A program made the translations under genes and the position numbers. From positions 74,907 to 138,906 of the forward strand of contig NZ_BSCT01000010.1 in the NCBI RefSeq assembly GCF_030159255.1: a stretch of 64,000 bases of DNA. Reading direction: 5' to 3'. Shown piece after piece: positions 54,756-61,425 of the stretch. The stretch's first letter is position 1. Every line of letters begins with the position of its first letter. Under the pieces are notes generated by a model. It made no database searches, was not told the DNA's origin, and saw nothing but the letters and a program-made list of their open reading frames with translations. Source of the DNA: Bradyrhizobium sp. SSBR45G (GTDB taxonomy: Bacteria; Pseudomonadota; Alphaproteobacteria; Rhizobiales; Xanthobacteraceae).

Positions 54756-55885
54756 GGGACTGCTGGCGTGTTGCGGACCGCTTCCGAGGATAGAGGAGAG
54801 AGCGGACCGATGATGGACTGCAAAAGACTGTCGGCTGGAGTCGGCTTTTTTGAAGGTTTTCCGCCGCTGCCAAAACCGATGGCGGAGAGGGGAGTCCGCG
54901 CAAACAAATCTAATCTAAATGTAGAATCAATCGGTTAGCTTGATACTATCGTCGGCTGCCCGCGACGCTACCCCTATCCGAACCGCGGATTGCGCCGGAG
55001 AACGGGGGACGATTACGGCTGAACTACGACGGCCGATCACGCGCCAGCTTACAAGGCACATTGGGAGATTTCGCGGTGAACAAATCCGCTTTTCCTATCG
55101 GCGCCAGAGCATCACGACCTGCTGCCCTTCCGCCGCGAAAGGTTGCCAGTGCAAACCGCCTCCATGGTTGCGATGCCGAGCCTGCTGGATGCGCGACCAG
55201 TTCTGAACGAAACGCTGTTTTTTGACCTGGACGACACTAGGCGCGGGCTCGCCGGCCGCCGACTACAAGAACGACCGGCCGTACTCATCGGTGGCCTATC
55301 AGACCCCTGCGTAGACGCGGACCTCAACGCAACGCGCCATCGGCTAGAAGATCCCGACCAGCTCCGCCTCCACCGTTGCTCTACCGGGACCGCTCGGCAC
55401 AACAGGGCTCTAAATGCTACTGGATGACACTTCGGTGGCAGGTCACCGCCTTGAACCAAATCGAGAATATGTCTGCCAAGCGGCGTGAAATATGAATTTC
55501 CCTCAATTGGTTGTGTGACTATCGAACTGGCGGCCCCACGGAGTTACCCCTCAGGGTCCCGAGGATTCACTCGAGCAGCACTTAGAGGGACTTCACAATC
55601 GCTAGCCGTCGACGCTCAATCGTTTTAGTGCTGAGACGCCGGTTCCCCATCGCTTCGCAAAACTTCGGACCGCCAGCATTGCCCCAACGATGATCTTAAT
55701 GTGCTCGCGGCTCGACGCTAGTGCCACCATCGTCGCGGCGATTCCACAGAACGGCAATTCTATCCACACCCGCACGACCAATGATCTTACAGAGCAGGGG
55801 TGCTAGATATGTTGTTTCAGGTGCAAACGGATGGATGGACCATCCGTTTCTTAACGAACGGACTATCGACTCCGTGGAGGCGCAT
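54756..55885. other. Long gene-free stretch in the island
   Basis: About 1.1 kb in which no intact gene could be supported. Short open frames on both strands between 55100 and 55460 overlap each other, lack ribosome sites and have no recognisable domains. This may be decayed sequence. Confidence 0.5.
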
Positions 55886-56692
55886 ATGCGCGTAATACAA
55901 TGGGCCCTCGTGTTCCCACTGATGATCCCGCTTCTGTTGTCGCCTTGCCAGGTCGTGCTCGCGGCTAGCTGCAGTTCGAGAGCGACAGAGGACATCGTCA
56001 TCGCGATCGACGTGGGACACATCGCGCGCCAGCCGCTGCAACAATGTCAACGAGGTAAAGTATGCAGCTGGGGAGAAACAAGCGCCCGCGGCGTGCCCGA
56101 ATATGATTTTAATATCAAGCTTGCAACGCGAGTTAGCGATGAACTGATCAGCGAAGGTTTTCGTTCCACACGCCTCTTGATCCCTAGAGTGGGAACTACT
56201 CTCGCCCAAAGGGCGGATCTCGCTAACGCAATGAATGCCAATGTATTCATTTCTGTTCATCATGACGGCATCAACGACGATTATCTTAACAAGTGGACGT
56301 ACGGCGGCCAAACACTCTACTTCTTCGATCAATCGAATGGGTTCTCCCTTCACGTCGCGCCGAGCAATCCAAAATACCTCGAGAGCTTGGAGCTAGCGCG
56401 CTTAATCGCGGATCAATTGATTGAGAAAGGTTTGAACTTTAACCGGATTCATGAGGCCTGGAAGCCATGGGGAGCAAGGAAACCCTATGCGGATTCTACC
56501 CGGGGAATCTACAAGCGAGACGACTTGGCCTTGCTTCGCGCGCTAAAAATGCCGGCAGTGCTGCTGGAGGGCGGCGTAATCGTTAACCGAGACGAGGAGC
56601 TACTGATTGCGACGCCTGCATACCAAGTAAATATCGCTTCTGCTGTCGCGAACGCCATCACGGAATTCTGTCGGCCTCGGAAAACTCTCTAG
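55886..56692 (+). CDS. Secreted N-acetylmuramoyl-L-alanine amidase (Amidase_3)
   Basis: A 268-residue zinc amidase that cleaves the amide bond between MurNAc and L-Ala in peptidoglycan. A signal peptide (MRVIQWALVFPLMIPLLLSP..., residues 1-28) directs it to the envelope. Zinc ligands are His45 in IDVGHIA, Glu72 in GVPEYDFN and His125 in FISVHHDG, and the catalytic Glu228 lies in LLEGGVIVN. The start at 55886 has GGAGG 6 nt upstream. There is no AMIN domain, and a 60-residue insert lies between the third ligand and the catalytic Glu. It stands alone in AT-richer island sequence; it could serve cell-wall remodelling or act against other cells. Confidence 0.85.
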   Translation: MRVIQWALVFPLMIPLLLSPCQVVLAASCSSRATEDIVIAIDVGHIARQPLQQCQRGKVCSWGETSARGVPEYDFNIKLATRVSDELISEGFRSTRLLIPRVGTTLAQRADLANAMNANVFISVHHDGINDDYLNKWTYGGQTLYFFDQSNGFSLHVAPSNPKYLESLELARLIADQLIEKGLNFNRIHEAWKPWGARKPYADSTRGIYKRDDLALLRALKMPAVLLEGGVIVNRDEELLIATPAYQVNIASAVANAITEFCRPRKTL

Positions 56693-56986
56693 GCACACGG
56701 TAGTTCGCGTCGCCTCCAACGCGCTTAACATCCGATCTGGCGGTCACGCAGCCCAATTCTCAGCGCCACCCTTGTATGGAAATCATGGCTGCGGCGGCCA
56801 GCGGTCTCTAACCCATCATTTACAAGCCAAGAGGCGTGTAACCGACGCGACCTTCAGCGAAGCCGACCACGCGCGGTCATTTTGTGCCAGCCGAAAGGAC
56901 GCTGTGACGTAAGCTCCAGGTGACGGCCGGCTTACTCCGGAGGTGCCGCTTGGAGAAGCCATAGGACTAGTCCTGGAGCTGGTCCG
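56693..56986. other. Gene-free spacer
   Basis: Roughly 290 bp between the amidase gene and the IS66 remnant. Nothing recognisable; the left terminal inverted repeat of the IS element would be expected here but is not obvious by eye. Confidence 0.4.
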
Positions 56987-57232
56987 ATGACGAAGGCGGA
57001 AGTGGAAGTGATCACGTCGGAGCGCCGCCGGCGGTATTGGCCGCAGGCGGCCGAGGAGCCGATTGTGGCTGCGACGCTTCAGCCCGGAGCGACGATCCTC
57101 GGGGGCGCACGGGCGTTCGGTGTGCATGCCTGCCAGGTGTTTCGCCGGCGACAACAGCTGTGCAGCCAGGAGGCAATTCGGTTCGGCTTTCCGGCGGTGA
57201 AAGATCGCTGCCCATCCGCACGCAGCCGCTAA
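56987..57232 (+). pseudogene. IS66 TnpA (Orf1) remnant
   Basis: About 81 codons reading MTKAEVEVITSERRRRYWPQ, then EEPIVAATLQPGATILGGARAFGVHACQVF. The pattern (basic ERRRRW-like start, PGA, GVHxxxVFxWRR) matches the N-terminal helix-turn-helix part of IS66 TnpA. The helix-turn-helix has atypical residues and the rest of the protein is lost, so it is counted as a remnant. Confidence 0.7.
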
Positions 57233-57348
57233 TTTTGCGCATGGGCTGATCGAGATCGAATGCGGGTCCGGGACACGGATCCGGATCAACGGCGCGGCTT
57301 ATGGCGCGATGGGACCGCGGTGATTGCGGCGCTCCAGGCGGGTTCGCG

Positions 57349-57508
57349 ATGACGATCCCGATCCCCTCCGGCACCCAGGTCTGGCTTGCGCCGGCATACC
57401 GACATGCGCAGGGGCTTCGACGGCCTTGCCCTGCTGGTCCAGGAGACATTGAAGCGCGATCCGCATGGCGACCATGCGCGGCGCAGTTTCTTCGAGTCGC
57501 GGGATTAA
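57349..57508 (+). pseudogene. IS66 TnpB (Orf2) remnant, frameshifted
   Basis: The frame starts MTIPIPSGTQVWLA, the standard TnpB opening. It then shifts by one base, after which the expected TDMRRGFDGLALLVQETLKRDPHG continues in another frame to a stop at 57506-57508. The 3' half of the gene, including the usual W-x-D-G-x-G region, is absent. Confidence 0.75.
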
Positions 57509-57509
57509 G

Positions 57510-57990
57510 AAAGGCGCCGATCGCGATCGAAGCGATCGCCAAGATCGATGGGTCGTTCGCGTTCGAGCGCGAGATCAATGGCCAGCGGCACACGAGCGCG
57601 CCGCTATACGCAACCAACGCAGCACCCGCTGGTCGGCGCGGCCCACGCCTTCCTGCACGAGCGCCGCGCCAAGTTCTCCGAAGAGCGAGACCGCCGATCG
57701 ACTACAACCTCAAACGCTGGGAGGCGTTCACGCGCTACTTGACGACGGAACGCTGTGCATGTCCAACAACGCAGCCGGCGCGAGCTGCGCCCCGCGGCTG
57801 TCGGCCGCAAGAACTGGACCTTCGTCGGCTCCGACGACGGCGGCCGCTGCGCTGCTGCGATCTACTCCCTGATCCAGACCGCGAAGCTCAATAATGTCGA
57901 TCTCAAGCGTGGCTGGCCGACGTGCTCGCCAGACGGCCGGATATCCGGCCAGCAAAGGTCACCGACCTGCTGCCCTGCAACTGGAAGATC
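57510..57990 (+). pseudogene. IS66 TnpC transposase remnant
   Basis: Pieces of the C-terminal part of the IS66 DDE transposase appear in different frames: IAIEAIAKIDGSFAFEREING, then TLCMSNNAA, then GRKNWTFVGSDDGGRCAAAIYSLIQTAKLNNVD. The N-terminal two thirds and most of the catalytic core are missing. Several frameshifts separate the pieces. Confidence 0.75.
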
Positions 57991-58010
57991 GCCGAAGCGT
58001 CGGCTGGCGC

Positions 58011-58638
58011 CTGATCAAACGGGTCAAGCCTCAAACCCGCGCCGCCGCTCAATTGGCGGTCTTCACCGGATGCGTACGCCGTGACCTCTCGTCGACCACG
58101 TCGGACTACCATCGGCCGGCTCGCACCATTGGAAGTTCTCCCATCGGTAGCAGGGCGCACTTCGGGTGGCAGCACGGTCACGTATGGCATCTTACCCAGC
58201 AAGAGCACGTCCCCCCCCCCGAGTTGATCCAACTTCTCTACCTTAGGTCCTGCACCCGCTCAAAACGTCGGCGCTGCCCCGCAGTCCAATCTACCTGGGT
58301 ACTCAGCACAACTCCCCCGATCCGCTACGCGAAATCGACAGCCGCGCTGAAGAACGCGCCGACGGGATCAATCGCAACGCTGCTTTTCGACTTATGCGCC
58401 ACGCGCGAGGCGGAGTCGCAGCCGGCCGGCTGTCGTCGAAACCAAAGGACAGTGACGTTACGCTTTCATTTCTCAGCAGAGAGCCACCTTACAGATCATG
58501 GCGGCTCGTCGAGAAGGCGCCGCCCTCAGGGCGCCTCAAGACACTCCTTGCTTCGGCCAAAGAGGCTCATTTTGGGTTGCAGCCCTGATTTAACATGATC
58601 TATCGTTGCGTGAACGGCGACGGAATTGAGGAGACGTC
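58011..58638. other. Gene-free interval before the caspase operon
   Basis: About 630 bp without a supportable gene. It contains a run of ten C at 58211-58220. A 234-codon open frame crosses it (57894-58598), but it starts inside the IS66 remnant and looks like chance reading. The promoter of the caspase-led operon is presumably near the right end. Confidence 0.5.
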
Positions 58639-60408
58639 ATGCCTAGGAAGCGTGGAGCCGTGGTCATAGGGGTCAATAAGACAGGCGCTCTACCGGTCCT
58701 TAAGGCGTCTGCAAGCGGCGCGGAAGCTTTTGGCAAGTGGTTGGCCACTGAGGGATTCGAGGTGGTCATCATAACCGACCAGACTGAACCCGTAGTGCCT
58801 CGTCAAATCGCAGAAGCGATCCAGGGATTTATCGGAACCGGCACTTTCGAGCAACTCGTCATCTATTTCTCAGGCCACGGATACTGGAAAAACGATTCTG
58901 AGATTTGGCTCCTTAGCGGCGCACCAGCCGACGCCAACGCTGCGATCAGTTGGGCGGAAACGGCCGAGTTCGCAAAAGATTGTGGGATACCAAGCGTCGT
59001 GATCATCTCAGACGCCTGTCGCACGATTCCGGACACGCCTCGAGCTCTCAAGGTGCGAGGCACTATCGTCTTCCCAAATGAAGATATCCAGCGGAAGCGC
59101 GCAAAGGTCGATAAGTTCATGGCAGCAGCGCAAGGTGCTTCTGCTTTCGAAGCCCCGATCGGCAAAGAAGGTCTTATAACGAACGTGTTCACGCACTGCT
59201 TCCTGCAGGCGTTTGAGAGACCAGACGCCGACATGATTCGTGAAATCGTAGAAGATGGCCGTTCTATTAGCATAATCCCGAACCGCAACCTCGGTAAGTA
59301 CCTTGAGCGTGAGGTGCCATCGCTCCTGGCTAACATAGATGTCCGTTTGAGCCAGTTACCGGATGCGGAAGTTCTTTCTGACGACACGGTCTATATCGGC
59401 ACTGCAAAAGCGAAGCCGGCACCCGCGGATTGGAGTGGCGACATCGCCGATGTCGCTCCCGCTACGCAGGTTCTTCACGTGCGGGAGGTCGCGTCCCTTG
59501 CTCTAAGTCACGCGCTAGGGATGCGAGGGACCGAAATGATCGAGGATGCACGACCATTCTCGACTGCTGCGGCCAAGCCGTTCAAGCATGTCCTCGCAAC
59601 GCTCGGAGCGCTCTCACCTAGCATCCATCCCTCCGTGACCACATCCGGATTCGTAATCATAGGTGCAGCAATCTCTGACGCCATAGTTGCAACCGGCGAG
59701 CGGCCCAAACTCAGCTCGTTGGGAGATGTAAGGGGTCCAAACGCGATTTCAATTGGCACACCACGGACCGGCGGCTGCACTGTTGTGATTAGGTTCACAA
59801 ACGGCTACGGCACAGCATTGGCGGCATTGAACGGATATGTCGGTCACGTAATCGTGGACGGCAGAAAAGTTGTAAACGTCAGTTATATCCCGGCCCAAAA
59901 TAGCCCTCGCTGGGTCGACTATAGCCATCGACGGCAGAGATTGGATCGGTTGAGGGCTGTGGTCGCTGCTGCTGCGCAGTTTGGCGTGTTTCGCCTGAAC
60001 GAGACACCACATGCTAGCGAACTTGCCGAGCGAATTCGCGTTGGGGAGGGGCTCGATCCAACCGCAGCTTTGTATGCGGCATACGCCTATTCTGAAGCCG
60101 ATCGCCGCGACGATATCTCTTTTGTTCTCGACTGTATGACCGGCGACTTGCGAAGCAAGTTGTTCGATGTCGCGATGCTGGCGAGACGAATTGCCGAACA
60201 GGATCCTGGCAACTCGGCGATCGTGCCATTCTGTCCAATGCTGACGCAAGGCTGGAACTTCTTGCGCGCGCGACGCATCGTACTCCCTGAAGTTCTCGAT
60301 CATGCCCAAGATGAACTCGAACCCGCGCTATGGACTACATTCACTCCGTCTCGAACGCAGGCGATTATTGACGCGATCCAGCACGGCAGACTTGGAGAAC
60401 TTCAATGA
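58639..60408 (+). CDS. Caspase-fold (peptidase C14/metacaspase-like) protein
   Basis: A 589-residue protein with an N-terminal caspase-like domain in residues 1 to about 200. The catalytic His80 lies in YFSGHGYW and Cys127 in IISDACRT, the standard p20 dyad of caspase/metacaspase families. RGAVVIGVNKTG is the first strand and GAEAFGKWLATEGF the following helix. The remaining roughly 390 residues are not recognised; they include a Gly/Val-rich middle (TSGFVIIGAAISDAIVATGERP, GYVGHVIVDGRKVVNVSY) and a helical end. No signal peptide or membrane helix. The stop overlaps the start of the next gene (ATGA). It is the first gene of a probable operon with a hydrolase and a trypsin-ATPase-FGE protein. 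Confidence 0.9.
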   Translation: MPRKRGAVVIGVNKTGALPVLKASASGAEAFGKWLATEGFEVVIITDQTEPVVPRQIAEAIQGFIGTGTFEQLVIYFSGHGYWKNDSEIWLLSGAPADANAAISWAETAEFAKDCGIPSVVIISDACRTIPDTPRALKVRGTIVFPNEDIQRKRAKVDKFMAAAQGASAFEAPIGKEGLITNVFTHCFLQAFERPDADMIREIVEDGRSISIIPNRNLGKYLEREVPSLLANIDVRLSQLPDAEVLSDDTVYIGTAKAKPAPADWSGDIADVAPATQVLHVREVASLALSHALGMRGTEMIEDARPFSTAAAKPFKHVLATLGALSPSIHPSVTTSGFVIIGAAISDAIVATGERPKLSSLGDVRGPNAISIGTPRTGGCTVVIRFTNGYGTALAALNGYVGHVIVDGRKVVNVSYIPAQNSPRWVDYSHRRQRLDRLRAVVAAAAQFGVFRLNETPHASELAERIRVGEGLDPTAALYAAYAYSEADRRDDISFVLDCMTGDLRSKLFDVAMLARRIAEQDPGNSAIVPFCPMLTQGWNFLRARRIVLPEVLDHAQDELEPALWTTFTPSRTQAIIDAIQHGRLGELQ

Positions 60409-61271
60409 GAGTTCTGTTTGTGCACGGCCGCAGCCAAGAACATAACAATCCTGAAACGCTGAAAGCGAAATGGCTTGAGGCGCTGAACAACGGACTTAAT
60501 AAGGCCGGATTGGCGTTGCCCGCTGGCGTCGTGTTCGATTTTCCTTTCTATGGGGATCGCCTCGACCACTTCGTTCGTCAGTTTGAGTTGCCGGCCGACC
60601 CGGCTATTGCTCCCAAAGGGAGTCCGGCATTCGACGAGTACGCCGAGTTTCGACGGCAAATCGCTAATGAAATGCGGCTCCGCGTCGGAATTAGCGATGC
60701 AGAGGTGCAAGCCCAGCTAGGATCAGCGCCGGCGGAAAAAGGGCTGCAAAACTGGAAATGGGTGCAAGCCATCGTTCGTCTTATCGATCGTCGCATAACG
60801 ACGATATCGCAAGGCACAATTGAGGTCTTCATGCGCGACGTTTTTCTATACACGCAGCGCGATTCGGTCCGAAACGCGATCGATAGTATCGTAGCGGATC
60901 TACTTGCCCAAGAAACGTCGGTTGTCGTGGGACATTCCCTTGGGAGCGTTGTCGCTTACAACGTTCTTAAGGCGCGGTTCACTCCGCTTCCGGCTTACGT
61001 GACAGTAGGCTCCCCCCTTGCGATTCGAGCGATCCGAAAATCAGTGACACCTATCTCAAACCCGTTCGGCATCAATGGATGGTACAACGCTTACGATCCT
61101 CGTGACATCGTTTCTTTGTATCCGCTTGACACCAACAATTTCGACGTAGACCCATCGATTATCAATATTGGCACCGTCAACAACTACACCGACAATAGGC
61201 ACGGGATCACAGGATATCTTGACGATGCAAATGTAGCGAAAGCTATCTGGCTTGGGCTGCACCGAGTGTGA
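60405..61271 (+). CDS. Alpha/beta hydrolase (lipase/esterase-like) coupled to caspase
   Basis: A 288-residue alpha/beta hydrolase. The oxyanion-strand motif VLFVHGRSQ opens the protein, the nucleophile elbow VVVGHSLGSVVAY gives Ser178, and plausible triad partners are Asp231 or Asp234 in AYDPRDIVSLYP and His266 in NRHGITGYLDD. GSPLAIRAI after strand 6 is typical of lipase-like relatives. No signal peptide, so it acts in the cytosol. Its ATG overlaps the caspase stop by four bases, meaning the two are made together. A substrate is not known; a membrane-lipid or acyl target would fit a toxic effector, but that is inferred from context only. Confidence 0.85.
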   Translation: MRVLFVHGRSQEHNNPETLKAKWLEALNNGLNKAGLALPAGVVFDFPFYGDRLDHFVRQFELPADPAIAPKGSPAFDEYAEFRRQIANEMRLRVGISDAEVQAQLGSAPAEKGLQNWKWVQAIVRLIDRRITTISQGTIEVFMRDVFLYTQRDSVRNAIDSIVADLLAQETSVVVGHSLGSVVAYNVLKARFTPLPAYVTVGSPLAIRAIRKSVTPISNPFGINGWYNAYDPRDIVSLYPLDTNNFDVDPSIINIGTVNNYTDNRHGITGYLDDANVAKAIWLGLHRV

Positions 61272-61425
61272 GGCGGCGGCTGTTCTCGCGCAACTAGCGT
61301 TCCCTTCTGAACCAGCGTCAAAGTGAGACATCCGAGAACGCCTCCTTAGCCTGCACGAAGGCAATGGAAGCATACTTTAGCCTGCCGATAGGCACGGACC
61401 TTAAATCATAGTGTGGACTTGTGCC

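Larger units (their letters stand above)
56987..58010 (+). mobile_element. Degenerate IS66-family element
   Basis: In order, the stretch carries remnants of all three IS66 genes, tnpA, tnpB and tnpC, on the plus strand. Each is truncated, frameshifted or internally deleted, so the element cannot transpose by itself. GC content rises again across it compared with the surrounding island. Exact ends were not found. Confidence 0.8.

Noticed and set aside
55112..55459. Overlapping open frames on both strands
   Set aside because: Neither frame has a ribosome site, a recognisable motif or coding-type third positions.
57894..58598. A 234-codon open frame after the IS66 remnant
   Set aside because: It starts in the tnpC remnant, has no domain or ribosome site, and the composition is not protein-like.
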